This document shows positions 1 to 9,424 of a DNA stretch of 57,129 nt, piece by piece. A program made the position numbers and the translations under genes. The notes beneath the pieces were generated by a model. That model was not told where the DNA came from and made no database searches. It saw only the letters and a list, made by a program, of their open reading frames with translations. Source of the DNA: Paracoccaceae bacterium (GTDB lineage: Bacteria > Pseudomonadota > Alphaproteobacteria > Rhodobacterales > Rhodobacteraceae); NCBI GenBank assembly GCA_030148225.1, contig JASBTX010000031.1, positions 1-57,129 of the forward strand, in the 5' to 3' direction. Within the stretch, counting starts at the first letter, position 1. The number at the start of each line of letters is the position of its first letter.

Positions 1-1
1 C

Positions 2-67
2 AACTCTATGACGGTCTCAGTCATCAAGTGGATCATGGACCGGATCAAGCAACAGGTGGCCGCATGA
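2..67 (+). CDS. C-terminal end of a gene cut by the window edge
   Basis: An open frame runs from the window edge to a TGA at 65-67 and gives 21 residues ending in KQQVAA, with a hydrophobic/basic helix-like pattern. It runs in the same direction as the following small genes and ends 36 bp before the next start, so it is probably the last codons of another gene of the integrated element. The product cannot be recognised from so short a tail, and it may be chance. Confidence 0.35.
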   Translation, partial: NSMTVSVIKWIMDRIKQQVAA

Positions 68-103
68 CCCGCAGTAAACCCCACCACAGAAAGGACCAAA
101 TCC

Positions 104-295
104 ATGACTAAAATCAGCCCAGAAGCCTTTGCCGTGCTCAAAGCTCTGAGTGAGCTTCAACATGCGGGGTTTATTCAAGACGGCGGAACCAAGATGTTTG
201 TCGAAGATGGTTATGATGAAGGCTCTCTGGAAACATACGCCGAACCTGTAATCACCCGCGAAGGTCAAATTTATTTGCTTCACCGGGCAGAATAG
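104..295 (+). CDS. Small hypothetical protein of the integrated element (63 aa)
   Basis: The ATG is preceded at 7-8 bp by a good ribosome site (GAAAGGA). The 63-residue product is acidic and soluble, with no membrane segment. It starts MTKISPEAFAVLKALSELQH, which looks like an amphipathic helix, followed by a short region rich in G, D and E. I do not recognise a family. It lies 14 bp before the next small gene and belongs to the same plus-strand run that ends in the integrase, so it is likely a cargo or regulatory gene of the element. Confidence 0.55.
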   Translation: MTKISPEAFAVLKALSELQHAGFIQDGGTKMFVEDGYDEGSLETYAEPVITREGQIYLLHRAE

Positions 296-309
296 AAAAG
301 GAATGAAGA

Positions 310-489
310 ATGAACGATGATGATGTGCCGTTTTACATTGCGATCACATGCGCAGCAATTTTTGGCGTCTTGGGGATTATACTTTTTTCGTCAAATGGTA
401 ACCTGAAAACCCAAGCCATAGAACGGGGTTATGCCCTGCATTGCCCGATAGACGGGAAATTCGCTTGGGCAGGGGAGTGCGAGGAATGA
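310..489 (+). CDS. Small single-pass membrane protein (59 aa)
   Basis: ATG at 310 and TGA at 487-489, preceded by GGAATGAAG as a plausible ribosome site. The product begins with an acidic MNDDDVPF, then has one hydrophobic segment at about residues 8-27 (alternating A, I, F, G, V, L), and a short C-terminal part with two cysteines (positions about 45 and 57). A one-pass inner-membrane protein is likely. Its place between the 63-residue gene and the excisionase gene suggests a gene of the integrated element. Function unknown. Confidence 0.5.
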   Translation: MNDDDVPFYIAITCAAIFGVLGIILFSSNGNLKTQAIERGYALHCPIDGKFAWAGECEE

Positions 490-511
490 TCACCGCCACG
501 TTGAACCGGGT

Positions 512-874
512 ATGATACAACTCGAATCCATCAAGAATGTCGCTGAGCGGTTGGGGGTTCCCCACCAGCCGCTTTGCCGGATAGCCAAAAAGTCGGGGCT
601 GGCCATTCGTGTTGGAAGGTCGCTCAAGATCAGGGTTGATGAAATAGAGGAGTTGATTGAACAATGCCGCGTGTGTCCAAAGGTGCAAGACTCCTCCTCA
701 CCAAAAAATCAGGCAGACCTCCATGCTACATCATCAGAGACACCGGAGCAGACGGCAGGCGGATCGAGCGTTCAACGGGCACAAGCATCCTTGAAGACGC
801 TGAAAGAGAACTTGAAGCATACATCGCGGACAAAAACCGCAGGGATAGTGGTCCCTCTCGCCCGGAAGAAATGA
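512..874 (+). CDS. Excisionase-like small HTH protein
   Basis: The first 50 residues form a compact helix-turn-helix of the MerR/excisionase kind (VAERLGVPHQPLCRIAKKSG followed by a short wing and the helix [10 protein letters not shown]). The tail is hydrophilic. Excisionases bend DNA and steer integrase towards excision. The frame overlaps the integrase gene by 211 nt in another frame, which is longer than usual. Either both frames are used or the protein ends early in vivo; nothing in the sequence stops it sooner. The neighbour is an integrase, which strongly supports the role. Confidence 0.65.
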   Translation: MIQLESIKNVAERLGVPHQPLCRIAKKSGLAIRVGRSLKIRVDEIEELIEQCRVCPKVQDSSSPKNQADLHATSSETPEQTAGGSSVQRAQASLKTLKENLKHTSRTKTAGIVVPLARKK

Positions 875-1725
875 TGGTTGGTGATGTTCTCGCCGTCTAT
901 GTCGATGAACATGCCCCAAACGCCGCAGACCCGGAAAGAATATATTACGCAGTTCAGGCGCTCATTCCGTTCTGGGCAGATTTATTCGTATCAGATGTCA
1001 AAGGGGCGACGTGCAGGCGATACGTGAAGTGGAGAGATAAAGCGGCCGGCACAGTCAGGCGCGAAATGGGAACCTTACAGGCCGCTCTGCGATACTGCGC
1101 CAAAGAAGGGTATCTCACGGTTTCCCCCCAGGTATCGCTTCCATCCGCCCCAGAGACAAAGTTCACATGGTTGACAAGGGATGAGGTCGCAAAACTGGTT
1201 CGTACGGCATGGCGGGACCCAAGATCAAAACATATCGCCCGGTTCATTCTTATTTCGATATACACCGGAACCCGAATGACTGCCGTTCTGAACCTGATGC
1301 TGGAAGGGCCTGCCATGAAGAATGGCTGGTTCGATCTGGAACGGGGCATCCTTCACAGGAAAGGGTTTGCGGAAGGCAAAACAAACAAGCGTCGGAAAGC
1401 CGTCAAAATGCCGAGACAGCTTCTTGGCCACGCCAGACGCTGGCACAGAAACGGTCAGATATGGGCCATTGAAATTAAAGGGTGCAGGGTGGGATCAATC
1501 CGCACGTCATGGAAGCGTATCCTTCGTGACAGTGATATAGGTAAGGAACCTAACCGGCACACGCTCAAGCACACTGCCATTACATGGGCCATGCAGAAAG
1601 GCATGAGTATCGAAGATGCGGCGGATTTCTTTGATACATCGCCGGAAACCATTCGGAAAACCTATTGGCATCACCACCCGGAATATCAGACAAGAGCTGT
1701 TCAGATCATCGAAAACAAGTGTTGA
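664..1725 (+). CDS. Phage-type tyrosine integrase
   Basis: A 353-residue tyrosine recombinase, the usual size for phage and island integrases. An N-terminal arm-binding region (about 1-60) and a core-binding SAM-like domain (about 70-155) precede the catalytic domain. Visible active-site pieces are R204 in [10 protein letters not shown], the box H299-T-L-K302-H303-T and the candidate nucleophile Y334 in [11 protein letters not shown]. The second box has Lys where many family members have Arg. I believe this also occurs in related alphaproteobacterial integrases, so it need not mean loss of function. The gene ends 126 bp before the 3' end of tRNA-Arg(CCG), the probable attachment site. Confidence 0.9.
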   Translation: MPRVSKGARLLLTKKSGRPPCYIIRDTGADGRRIERSTGTSILEDAERELEAYIADKNRRDSGPSRPEEMMVGDVLAVYVDEHAPNAADPERIYYAVQALIPFWADLFVSDVKGATCRRYVKWRDKAAGTVRREMGTLQAALRYCAKEGYLTVSPQVSLPSAPETKFTWLTRDEVAKLVRTAWRDPRSKHIARFILISIYTGTRMTAVLNLMLEGPAMKNGWFDLERGILHRKGFAEGKTNKRRKAVKMPRQLLGHARRWHRNGQIWAIEIKGCRVGSIRTSWKRILRDSDIGKEPNRHTLKHTAITWAMQKGMSIEDAADFFDTSPETIRKTYWHHHPEYQTRAVQIIENKC

Positions 1726-1850
1726 TGGAATTGTGCGCCAGATTGGAACGAATATCGAACAGAACCAGAATATCAACAGTATTCGGGGACGAAACGGGGA
1801 CAGAGCGAGTAAATCCCGATTGAAAAAATCTGTCAACTCTTTGATATCAT

Positions 1851-1931
<81 letters not shown>

Positions 1932-1977
1932 CGGGCCATATACCGGGGCAATGGGCGCGCCGCAATCGCAAAAGCCC

Positions 1978-3198
1978 TCAGGCAAAGAGCGAATGACAAA
2001 GCTCGAGCGCATCGACCAGCACATCCACTTCCTCGGTTGTGTTGTACATCGCAAACGAGGCCCGTGTGGTTGCGCTCAGGCCCAGATGGTCCATCAGGGG
2101 CTGTGCGCAATGATGGCCCGCCCGCACGGCGACGCCTTTCTTGTCCAGCACCGTCGAGATGTCATGCGCGTGGGCAGCACCATCCAGCGTGAACGAAAAT
2201 ATCGCAGCCTTATCAGCAGATTGCCCCTGGACATTCACCCAGTTCAGCCCGTCCAGACGGTCGCGCGCATAATCCCGCAGCCGGGTTTCATGGGCGGCAA
2301 TATTGTCCATGCCGATCTGCATCATGTATTCCAGCGCCACACCGAAACCGATGGTCTGCACGATCCCGGGTGTTCCGGCCTCGAACATCAGGGGGGGCGT
2401 GTTGTAGGTTATGGTGTCGCGGTGCACATCACGGATCATGTCGCCACCACCCATGAAGGGGCGCATTTCAGCCATCCGTTCCTTGCTGATATAGATCGCG
2501 CCGGAACCTGACGGGCCATAGAGCTTGTGCCCCGTGATCGCATAGAAATCACAGCCGATATCACGCACATCGACCGGCATATGAACCGCCGCCTGTGAAC
2601 CGTCCACCAGCACCGGCACCCCGTGTGCACGCGCGCCGTCGCAGATGGATTTGACATCGACCACCGTACCCAGAACGTTCGACAGCTGGGTCACGGCGAT
2701 CAGCCTTGTGCGCGGGCCAATCGCCGCCAGCACCGCCGCAGGGTCCAGATCGCCGTTCACGTCCGTCTCGACCCATTTCAGCACGACACCCTGACGCTCC
2801 CTGAGGAAATGCCAGGGCACGATATTGGCGTGATGCTCCATCACCGACAGGATGATTTCGTCACCCGGCTGCAGATGTGCCGCCGCCCAGCCATAGGAAA
2901 TCATGTTGATCCCCTCGGTCGTGCCCGAATTCATCACGATCTCATCCTCGGAACCAGCATTGAGGAAGCGGGCGACGGTGCCGCGCACCGCCTCGTATTT
3001 GTCCGTGGCGAGGTTGGAGAGGTAGTGCAGCCCGCGATGCACATTGGCATATTCATGGGCATAGGCCTGTGTCACCGCATCGATGACGACCTGCGGCTTT
3101 TGCGCCGAGGCACCATTATCAAGATAAACCAACGGCTTGCCGTTCACTTCTCGGGCAAGGATCGGGAAATCGGCGCGCAGCGCGTTGACATCAAGCAT
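1978..3198 (-). CDS. sufS: SufS-type cysteine desulfurase
   Basis: Group II cysteine desulfurase of 406 residues, the usual length. It removes sulfur from cysteine and passes it to the SufBCD scaffold. The PLP lysine sits in [11 protein letters not shown] and the catalytic cysteine in [11 protein letters not shown] near the C-terminus. The start is set at [13 protein letters not shown], because upstream codons are basic and unlike the family; this start overlaps the preceding YIP1-type gene by 8 bp. It is the last gene of the suf operon. No sufE, sufA or sufT follows: a tRNA and an integrated element come next. Confidence 0.96.
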   Translation of the reverse strand: MLDVNALRADFPILAREVNGKPLVYLDNGASAQKPQVVIDAVTQAYAHEYANVHRGLHYLSNLATDKYEAVRGTVARFLNAGSEDEIVMNSGTTEGINMISYGWAAAHLQPGDEIILSVMEHHANIVPWHFLRERQGVVLKWVETDVNGDLDPAAVLAAIGPRTRLIAVTQLSNVLGTVVDVKSICDGARAHGVPVLVDGSQAAVHMPVDVRDIGCDFYAITGHKLYGPSGSGAIYISKERMAEMRPFMGGGDMIRDVHRDTITYNTPPLMFEAGTPGIVQTIGFGVALEYMMQIGMDNIAAHETRLRDYARDRLDGLNWVNVQGQSADKAAIFSFTLDGAAHAHDISTVLDKKGVAVRAGHHCAQPLMDHLGLSATTRASFAMYNTTEEVDVLVDALELCHSLFA

Positions 3199-3781
3199 TG
3201 GTAATTTCCTGTGGCAGCCCGATACCGAGGATCGCCAGCATGATGCTGGCCACCATCGACAGGCCGATTGCGGCTGCAAAGCAGGCGATCAGGATCATGC
3301 CCAGCGAATGAAATTCGTGCAGAACACGGATGAAATTGACAAGAAGCCAGACAAAGATACCAAGCGAGGCCATCCACAAGAGAATGCCCAATGTCGGGGC
3401 AAAGACCATCAGAACGACCTGCACCACTTGAATGCAGAGCAGCACGAAGAATATCCACGCAAAGAGCAGGATGGTCTGGTCAAGCGTTCCTGTGCCGCCG
3501 AACATGCGGCCAATGAAGAACGTGGCATAGATCATCACCACGACCACCAGCGCCTGAACGACGCCCAGCACGATGGGCAGGCTGGCCCCTGTGGCGGCGG
3601 TATGACCGTTGATCATGGATGTCAGCTGCACGATCAGCACACCCACGACCAGCACCAGCGCCAACAACTCCCACCGGGTGGCGCGCGAATATGTCATCCG
3701 CATAAGCTGATGCGCCACGGATTGTGGATTTCGTATGCTTTCGACCACTTGCGGTAGCAGGTAACGCAGCGAGAATTCCAT
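3191..3781 (-). CDS. YIP1-family membrane protein (196 aa)
   Basis: A polytopic membrane protein of 196 residues with about five hydrophobic segments (near 38-60, 68-90, 103-125, 130-150 and 160-188). The cytosolic N-terminus and helix pattern fit the YIP1 family. The ATG overlaps the stop of the preceding gene by one base, so translation is coupled. It lies between sufD and sufS inside the Fe-S operon together with a second YIP1-like protein. The family role in bacteria is unknown. The location suggests a membrane function tied to Fe-S assembly, but this is only inferred from position. Confidence 0.7.
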   Translation of the reverse strand: MEFSLRYLLPQVVESIRNPQSVAHQLMRMTYSRATRWELLALVLVVGVLIVQLTSMINGHTAATGASLPIVLGVVQALVVVVMIYATFFIGRMFGGTGTLDQTILLFAWIFFVLLCIQVVQVVLMVFAPTLGILLWMASLGIFVWLLVNFIRVLHEFHSLGMILIACFAAAIGLSMVASIMLAILGIGLPQEITNA

Positions 3782-4260
3782 TACGCCCTCTCGGCCTCAC
3801 GAAGGTTGACCATCCATATCGCCAGAAAAACGATTGCGCCAATCAAACTGACAAGGCTGAGCACCGGCCCCTGTCCGATGAACCCGGCGACAAGCCCCTG
3901 AAACAGCGCCAGCGGCAGCACCACGAGGATGCTCCAGAAAAGTGCAAGCCGCGCGCCCAGCCATGTGCCCTGCCCCCCGAGAAGCCGCGCCACCAGATGG
4001 CTGAGCGCGGCGATACCGTAGAGAAACAGCGGCGCAAAAAGCAGCGCGCCCATCAGCCTGCCGGTAAAGAGCGCGGTAAACCCCGGCCCCGCCGGATCAA
4101 GATGGACCTGTCGCGCCAGCGCCGGCAACCCGGCCACAAAAAGCACAAGGCAGCCGATCATCACGTAAACCAGCGCCCGTTCCTCGCCTGCCTGCAACTG
4201 TCTGCGCATGACGCTGGCGGGTCGCAGATAGCTTTGGAATATGTCGGTCGTCACGGACAT
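3781..4260 (-). CDS. YIP1-family membrane protein (159 aa)
   Basis: A 159-residue polytopic membrane protein with about four hydrophobic segments (near 31-48, 66-90, 103-126 and 134-152). It starts MSVTTDIFQSYLRPASVMRR, a cytosolic segment like that of other YIP1-type proteins. It is probably related to the next gene, though the two are quite divergent. The start codon shares one base with the sufD stop, and its stop shares one base with the start of the next gene, so it is embedded in the operon. Function unknown. Confidence 0.65.
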   Translation of the reverse strand: MSVTTDIFQSYLRPASVMRRQLQAGEERALVYVMIGCLVLFVAGLPALARQVHLDPAGPGFTALFTGRLMGALLFAPLFLYGIAALSHLVARLLGGQGTWLGARLALFWSILVVLPLALFQGLVAGFIGQGPVLSLVSLIGAIVFLAIWMVNLREAERA

Positions 4261-5549
4261 CAGTGGCGGTGACGTGCCAGCCAGCCCTGCAGGCGCAGGA
4301 TGATTTCGGCGCTGATATCGGGATCCTCGATCTCATCGATGGCTTCGGCAAGAAAGGACAGGACCAGCATGTCCTGCGCCTCGATCCGCGGGATGCCGCG
4401 CGAGCGCAGGTAATAGAGCGCGGTTTCGTCGATGGCACCGGTTGTCGAGCCATGCGAACAGGCGACATCATCGGCGTAGATTTCCAGTTCGGGCTTGGCC
4501 AGGAATACGCTGTCATCATCCAGCAACAACGACTGGCTGATCTGGTAACCATCGGTTTTCTGCGCACCTTCCTTGACCAGAATCTTGCCCTGGAACACGC
4601 CGGTTGCACCATTGCGCAGCACTTTCTTGAAGACCTGCCTGCTCTCGCAGTTCAGCGCGTCATGGGTGACAAATACGGTGTCATCATGATGAAAATCACC
4701 ATCGCCAAGCGCGGCGCCCGCCACATGGGCGGCGGCATTATCGCCCTGCAGGTCGATCACGCATTCATTGCGCGTCATCACGCCATTGGCGGTGAGGGTA
4801 AAGGACTTGAAGCGGCTTTCCGTGCCAAGTCGTGCAAAAATATGGGTGGCGGCCCGTCTTTCGTGATCGCGTCCCTGTGCGCGGATATGGTGAAAGGCGG
4901 CACGATCGGCGATTTCGACCTCCATCACCTTGTTGAAACGCGCCGCTGCCGGCCCGTTTTCAAGCAGGGTGAGGCTGCTGCCCGCCTCGAGCCTGATGAC
5001 ATGGTGCAGGCAGGCATCCGAATGTTCATCGCGATGCCGGTAGGTGATATGCACGGGCTTTGTAACCGGGCCGGTGACGCGGATCAGCATCCCATCCGGC
5101 GCAATGGCCGTGTTCAGCGCCGCCAGCGGGCGGTCAACATGGGTATGCGCGGCCGCCTCAAGCTGACCGAACAACTGCTGCGCCCAGTGGATATCCGCCT
5201 GACCAGCCTCGGCCAGACGCGCGACCTCAAGATTTTCACCGGTCAGATCATCGGATTCCTCGGCGTCAAAAACACCATCAACAAAAACGATGTGCAACGT
5301 TTCGATTTCAGCAAAAATAGGCACCTCGTCCTGTGCATCAAAAACCGCCGCCGCCACGGGGGCGACCGAGGTCAGCGTGTCGGGGCGGGTATAGCGCCAG
5401 TATTCATCCCGCCCGACCGGCAGGCCCATGCGGCGCAGGCGGGCGGCGGCGGCGTTGCGCGCCTCACTCAGCCATGCGCCGGCCTGCGGGATGGAAATCG
5501 CCGCAAGCCGGGCCTCGGCCAGATCGGTTTTCTGCTCGGCCAGTGCCAT
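4260..5549 (-). CDS. sufD: SufD, Fe-S scaffold subunit
   Basis: A 429-residue SufD protein, the partner of SufB and SufC in the SufBC2D scaffold on which Fe-S clusters are built. The N-terminus is helical; the central part is the right-handed beta-helix typical of SufB/SufD, with the conserved stretch DDDSVFLAKPELEIYADDV and CSHGSTTGAIDE near residues 345-380. The start codon overlaps the sufC stop by one base (TAATG). Length and order sufB-sufC-sufD agree with the family. I see no missing region. Confidence 0.95.
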   Translation of the reverse strand: MALAEQKTDLAEARLAAISIPQAGAWLSEARNAAAARLRRMGLPVGRDEYWRYTRPDTLTSVAPVAAAVFDAQDEVPIFAEIETLHIVFVDGVFDAEESDDLTGENLEVARLAEAGQADIHWAQQLFGQLEAAAHTHVDRPLAALNTAIAPDGMLIRVTGPVTKPVHITYRHRDEHSDACLHHVIRLEAGSSLTLLENGPAAARFNKVMEVEIADRAAFHHIRAQGRDHERRAATHIFARLGTESRFKSFTLTANGVMTRNECVIDLQGDNAAAHVAGAALGDGDFHHDDTVFVTHDALNCESRQVFKKVLRNGATGVFQGKILVKEGAQKTDGYQISQSLLLDDDSVFLAKPELEIYADDVACSHGSTTGAIDETALYYLRSRGIPRIEAQDMLVLSFLAEAIDEIEDPDISAEIILRLQGWLARHRH

Positions 5550-6304
5550 TACGCGACCTCGTTCAGAAGATCAGCATAACCATTTTGTTCGACCTCGAGC
5601 GCCAGTTCAGGCCCACCCGACTTCACAATGCGCCCATCGGCCATGATATGCACCACGTCGGGTTTGATGTGATCCAAAAGCCGCTGATAATGCGTTATCA
5701 CCAGAAAGGCCCGCCCGGCATCGCGCAGGGCGTTGACGCCTTCGGCCACCAGCTTCATCGCGTCGACATCCAGCCCCGAATCCGTTTCGTCAAGGATGCA
5801 CATCTGCGGCTCGAGCATGGCCATCTGCAGGATTTCGTTGCGCTTTTTCTCGCCGCCGGAGAAGCCCACATTGACCGGACGCTTCAGCATCTCGGCATCG
5901 ATTTTCAGCGATTTGGCCTTGGCGCGCACTTCTTTCAGGAATTCGCCTGCCGACAGCTCGGCCTCGCCACGCGTCTTGCGCTGCGCATTCACGGCGGTGC
6001 GCAGGAATGTCATGTTGCCCACGCCCGGTATTTCGACGGGATACTGAAACGCGAGGAAAAGGCCGGCTGCCGCGCGCTCTTCGGGCTCCATCCCGAGAAG
6101 GTCCTCGCCATTCAGCGTCGCGGTTCCATCCGTCACGTCGTAGCCATCGCGGCCCGACAACACATAGGACAGGGTGGATTTTCCCGAGCCGTTCGGCCCC
6201 ATGATCGCGTGAACGCTGCCGGCCTTGACCTCGAGGTTGACACCTTTGAGGATGGCCTTGTCCTCTTCTTCAAGAGAGACGTGCAAATTGTTGATATTCA
6301 GCAT
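5549..6304 (-). CDS. sufC: SufC, Fe-S assembly ATPase
   Basis: A 251-residue ABC-type ATPase that drives shape changes in the SufBC2D scaffold. Walker A is GPNGSGKST (about residue 34), the signature is FSGGEKKRNE, and Walker B ends in MCILDETDSGLD. SufC-type proteins have this LDETDSGLD form. Start at MLNINNLHVSLEEE; a longer open frame upstream belongs to another reading frame of the previous genes. It starts 5 bp after the YbjQ-like gene and shares one base with sufD. Confidence 0.97.
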   Translation of the reverse strand: MLNINNLHVSLEEEDKAILKGVNLEVKAGSVHAIMGPNGSGKSTLSYVLSGRDGYDVTDGTATLNGEDLLGMEPEERAAAGLFLAFQYPVEIPGVGNMTFLRTAVNAQRKTRGEAELSAGEFLKEVRAKAKSLKIDAEMLKRPVNVGFSGGEKKRNEILQMAMLEPQMCILDETDSGLDVDAMKLVAEGVNALRDAGRAFLVITHYQRLLDHIKPDVVHIMADGRIVKSGGPELALEVEQNGYADLLNEVA

Positions 6305-6309
6305 GTATT

Positions 6310-6621
6310 TTATCCCAGCGTAACAGCCGTACCCGATGCGGATACCATGAGCATATTGTTGATGACTTCGTAATCGAGATCGACGCCGACCACGGCATTT
6401 CCGCCCAGTTCGCGGGCGCGATCTTCCATTTCCCTCAGCGCGGTGTCCCGCGCGCGGCCAAGCGATTCCTCGTAGGCCCCCGAACGCCCGCCGATGATAT
6501 CGGTGATCCCGGCGAATATGTCGCGGAACACATTGGCGCCCAGAATGGCCTCGCCCACGACGACGCCGTGATAGGTTGTGACGGGACGGCCTTCGATATT
6601 CGGTGTGGTGCTGACAATCAT
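6310..6621 (-). CDS. YbjQ / UPF0145 family protein
   Basis: A 103-residue protein that fits the YbjQ (UPF0145) family: [20 protein letters not shown] at the start, [14 protein letters not shown] in the middle and [15 protein letters not shown] near the end. The family forms a beta-rich pentamer and has been called a heavy-metal-binding domain, without a proven function. The gene overlaps the preceding 58-residue membrane gene by 4 bp (ATGA) and precedes sufC by 5 bp, so it is made with the Fe-S scaffold. A role in metal handling is possible but not shown. Confidence 0.85.
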   Translation of the reverse strand: MIVSTTPNIEGRPVTTYHGVVVGEAILGANVFRDIFAGITDIIGGRSGAYEESLGRARDTALREMEDRARELGGNAVVGVDLDYEVINNMLMVSASGTAVTLG

Positions 6622-6794
6622 GACTTTGGCCCCAGAAAATACTGAATGAGATAGTAGAGCGCGGCGGCAAAGACCCCCATCAGGATTGAAAACCCGATAT
6701 TGGGGATCAGCGATCCGCCCATGCCCGTGGCCCAGCCCGCGATAAAGACCGCAGCGGCAACCGCCAGCCCGTATTTTGCTGATGATTTCAACAT
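6618..6794 (-). CDS. Small membrane protein in the suf operon (58 aa)
   Basis: A 58-residue protein starting [20 protein letters not shown], with two hydrophobic segments (about 8-28 and 33-53) separated by a glycine-rich turn, so a small two-pass membrane hairpin. The start is 4 bp after the sufB stop and its end overlaps the YbjQ-like gene by 4 bp. Spacing on both sides shows a real coding gene. No family recognised; it resembles short proteins seen between sufB and sufC in related genomes, from memory only. Confidence 0.7.
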   Translation of the reverse strand: MLKSSAKYGLAVAAAVFIAGWATGMGGSLIPNIGFSILMGVFAAALYYLIQYFLGPKS

Positions 6795-6798
6795 GGGC

Positions 6799-8310
6799 CT
6801 AACCGACGCTGCCCTCCAGCGATATCGCGACAAGCTGCTGCGCCTCCATCGCAAACTCCATCGGCAGGGCCTGCAAAACCTCTTTGCAGAAGCCGTTGAC
6901 GACAAGGGCGACGGCCTCTTCCTCGTCCATGCCGCGCTGGCGGCAATAAAACAGCTGATCGTCATCCACCTTGGATGTCGTGGCCTCGTGCTCGACCCGC
7001 GACGAGTTATTCTTGACCTCGATATAGGGCACTGTATGCGCGCCGCATTTATCCCCGATCAGGAGAGAGTCGCACTGGGTATAGTTGCGGCCATTGCTGG
7101 CACGCGGATGCATCGAGACGAGACCGCGATAGGTGTTTTGCGCCCTGCCCGCGGAAATCCCCTTGGACACGATGCGCGATTTGGCGTTTTTGCCCAGATG
7201 GATCATCTTGGTGCCGGTATCGGCCTGCTGATGGTTATTGGCGATGGCGATCGAATAAAACTCGCCCTGCGTGTCATCGCCCCGCAAAATGCAGGAGGGG
7301 TATTTCCACGTGACCGCCGAACCGGTTTCGACCTGTGTCCACATCACCTTGGCCCGGTCACCCCGGCAATCGGCACGTTTGGTGACAAAGTTGTAAATTC
7401 CGCCCTTGCCGTTTTCATCACCGGGATACCAGTTCTGGACAGTGGAATATTTCACCTCGGCATCTTCTTCGATGATGATCTCGACCACGGCGGCATGCAG
7501 CTGCGCCGTATCGCGCTGGGGTGCGGTGCATCCCTCGAGATAGCTTACATAGCTGCCTTTATCGGCGATGATCAGCGTCCGCTCGAACTGGCCGGTATTT
7601 TCCGCGTTGATCCGGAAGTAGGTCGACAGTTCCATCGGGCAGCGCACACCGGGGGGCACATAGACGAACGAACCATCCGAGAACACGGCCGAATTCAGCG
7701 TCGCATAGAAGTTATCCGAGACCGGTACCACCGAACCCAGATATTTGCGCACCAGTTCAGGATGCTCGCGGATCGCCTCGGAAATCGAACAAAAGATCAC
7801 GCCGGCCTTTTTCAGTTCCGCCTGAAAGGTGGTACCGACGGATACCGAATCGAATACCGCATCGACCGCGACGCGACGCTCCCCTTCCGGGGCCTCGACC
7901 CCGGCCAGAAGCGCCTGCTCTTTCAGCGGGATGCCAAGCTTGGTATAGGTTTCCAGCAGTTTCGGATCGACCTCGTCCAGCGATTTCGGCTTTTCCTGCA
8001 TGGATTTGGGGCGGGCGTAGTAATACTGATCCTGAAAATCGATTTCGGGATAATTGACCATCGCCCAGTCGGGTTCGCGCATCTGCTGCCAGCGCTCGAA
8101 CGCCGAAAGACGCCATTCGGTCATCCATTCAGGTTCTTCATTCTTGGCCGAGATCAGGCGCACGATGTCAGGATTGACGCCCTTGGGGGCGTATTCCATC
8201 TCGATATCGGTTTCCCAGCCATATTTATAGGCGCCCGCGAGGGATTTCACCGCTTCGACGGTTTCCTCTTCGACGCCATCCTTGGCGGTAATCTCATCAA
8301 GTGCAGCCAT
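6799..8310 (-). CDS. sufB: SufB, Fe-S scaffold subunit
   Basis: A 503-residue SufB. It carries conserved family stretches such as [31 protein letters not shown] and [20 protein letters not shown], and the C-terminal [19 protein letters not shown]. SufB is the site of nascent cluster assembly in SufBC2D. The start [16 protein letters not shown] is chosen because codons before it lack the family pattern. It follows the cysteine desulfurase gene after about 49 bp, the widest gap within the first half of the operon. Confidence 0.97.
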   Translation of the reverse strand: MAALDEITAKDGVEEETVEAVKSLAGAYKYGWETDIEMEYAPKGVNPDIVRLISAKNEEPEWMTEWRLSAFERWQQMREPDWAMVNYPEIDFQDQYYYARPKSMQEKPKSLDEVDPKLLETYTKLGIPLKEQALLAGVEAPEGERRVAVDAVFDSVSVGTTFQAELKKAGVIFCSISEAIREHPELVRKYLGSVVPVSDNFYATLNSAVFSDGSFVYVPPGVRCPMELSTYFRINAENTGQFERTLIIADKGSYVSYLEGCTAPQRDTAQLHAAVVEIIIEEDAEVKYSTVQNWYPGDENGKGGIYNFVTKRADCRGDRAKVMWTQVETGSAVTWKYPSCILRGDDTQGEFYSIAIANNHQQADTGTKMIHLGKNAKSRIVSKGISAGRAQNTYRGLVSMHPRASNGRNYTQCDSLLIGDKCGAHTVPYIEVKNNSSRVEHEATTSKVDDDQLFYCRQRGMDEEEAVALVVNGFCKEVLQALPMEFAMEAQQLVAISLEGSVG

Positions 8311-8359
8311 TGTGCCCCCTGTGTCAGGCCCCATGTCAGGCCCTGTGTCAGTCCACCTA

Positions 8360-9424
8360 TCAGGCCGCGCGGGCCCGGAACCTCTTGTAATGTGCGCTCC
8401 ATGTCTCGCAAAAGCGCGCGATATCTTCCCCGGTCGTCGTCGGGCCCAGCGAAACCCGGATCGCCGATGCCGCCGTCAGATCATCAAAACCCATCGCCGA
8501 CAATACCCTGCTCGTCCTGACCTTACCGCTGGAGCAGGCCGACCCGGCTGACACCGCGAAACCCGCCAGATCCAACTGCATCACCTGTGTCTCACCTTTC
8601 CAGCCCGGCACTGCGACGCATGTGGTGTTCGGCAGACGTGGCAAATCATTTCCGACAAAAATAGTCTCTTTTGCCGCCGCCTCAAGGGTATTTTCTAGAA
8701 TTGTTCTAAGTTTTTCGACATTTTCCCAAACGCCGCCGGACAGGTCGCGCATGGCGGCCATGGCCGCTGCGCCGAAACCGGCGATACCGATCGTGTTTTC
8801 GGTGCCCGATCTGCGCCCAAGCTCTTGCCCGCCTCCGTCAGAAAGGCGTGGGATTTCAAGCCCATCACGCACAATCAGGGCACCAACACCCTTGGGGCCG
8901 CCAAGCTTGTGCGCACTCAGAACAGCCATATCCACACCCGACCAGGCAAAGGACCAGGGTATGCGGCCAATCGCCTGTGTGACATCCAGCAGGATAAGAT
9001 CGGCCATCCCTGCCGCCCCGGGCCGCTTAACATCCTCCGGCGCGGGCGGTGCGGTGATCACGCCGGTTTCGGAATTGGCCAGACCCATCGCCAGCACGTG
9101 GCCCTGCCCGTCACCCGTGCGCGCATGCGACCAGAGCGCGTCATGCGCTGTCGGATCAACGCTGATGGTCCGGTCAGACGGAAACCGCGCCAGGACGCTG
9201 GCCGCTTCGGTCGCGCCCGAGGTGAATATCACTTCATCGGGCTTGCAGCCCACGGCCTCGGCCACTTCGGCCCGCGCTTTTTCGACGATCGCCCTTGCAG
9301 CGCGGCCCTCGGCATGAACCGATGACGGGTTTCCGGCATGCGCCATCGCCGACAGCATCGCCTCTCGCGCCTCGGGCCGCAGCGGTGCGGTCGCGTTCCA
9401 GTCCAGATATGTCCGCGCGCTCAT
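8360..9424 (-). CDS. Group I (NifS/IscS-like) cysteine desulfurase
   Basis: A 354-residue PLP enzyme that releases sulfur from cysteine. The PLP lysine is in [14 protein letters not shown], and the active cysteine lies in a flexible loop, [11 protein letters not shown], as in NifS/IscS rather than SufS. It starts [18 protein letters not shown], the typical group I opening. The start overlaps the iscR stop by 4 bp (ATGA). It gives the operon a second desulfurase besides sufS at the far end. It is shorter than E. coli IscS (404), within the NifS range. Confidence 0.9.
   Translation of the reverse strand: MSARTYLDWNATAPLRPEAREAMLSAMAHAGNPSSVHAEGRAARAIVEKARAEVAEAVGCKPDEVIFTSGATEAASVLARFPSDRTISVDPTAHDALWSHARTGDGQGHVLAMGLANSETGVITAPPAPEDVKRPGAAGMADLILLDVTQAIGRIPWSFAWSGVDMAVLSAHKLGGPKGVGALIVRDGLEIPRLSDGGGQELGRRSGTENTIGIAGFGAAAMAAMRDLSGGVWENVEKLRTILENTLEAAAKETIFVGNDLPRLPNTTCVAVPGWKGETQVMQLDLAGFAVSAGSACSSGKVRTSRVLSAMGFDDLTAASAIRVSLGPTTTGEDIARFCETWSAHYKRFRARAA
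8696..8708. promoter_or_regulatory. Iron-Rhodo-box-like palindrome inside the desulfurase gene
   Basis: TAGAATTGTTCTA is a perfect inverted repeat (TAGAA, 3-bp gap, TTCTA) in an AT-rich patch inside the cysteine desulfurase gene, 386 bp before sufB. It has the same arms and spacing as the core of the palindrome in front of iscR. It might be a second IscR site acting on an internal promoter, or chance. Confidence 0.3.

Larger units (their letters stand above)
1..1850 (+). mobile_element. Right end of an integrative element at tRNA-Arg(CCG)
   Basis: A run of small plus-strand genes (2-489), an excisionase-like gene and a tyrosine integrase end 126 bp before the 3' end of a minus-strand tRNA-Arg gene at 1851. 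Integrase next to a tRNA 3' end is the normal layout of an element using that tRNA as attB. The matching att repeat is not found inside 1-1850, so the element should continue to the left of the window and its length is unknown. It could be a prophage or a smaller genomic island; no structural phage gene is visible here. Confidence 0.7.

Noticed and set aside
4263..5579. 438-codon open frame opposite sufD
   Set aside because: Antisense shadow of sufD, with no ribosome site and no family features.
6700..8520. 606-codon open frame opposite sufB
   Set aside because: It mirrors the conserved sufB gene; high GC leaves antisense frames open. The product has no recognisable domain.
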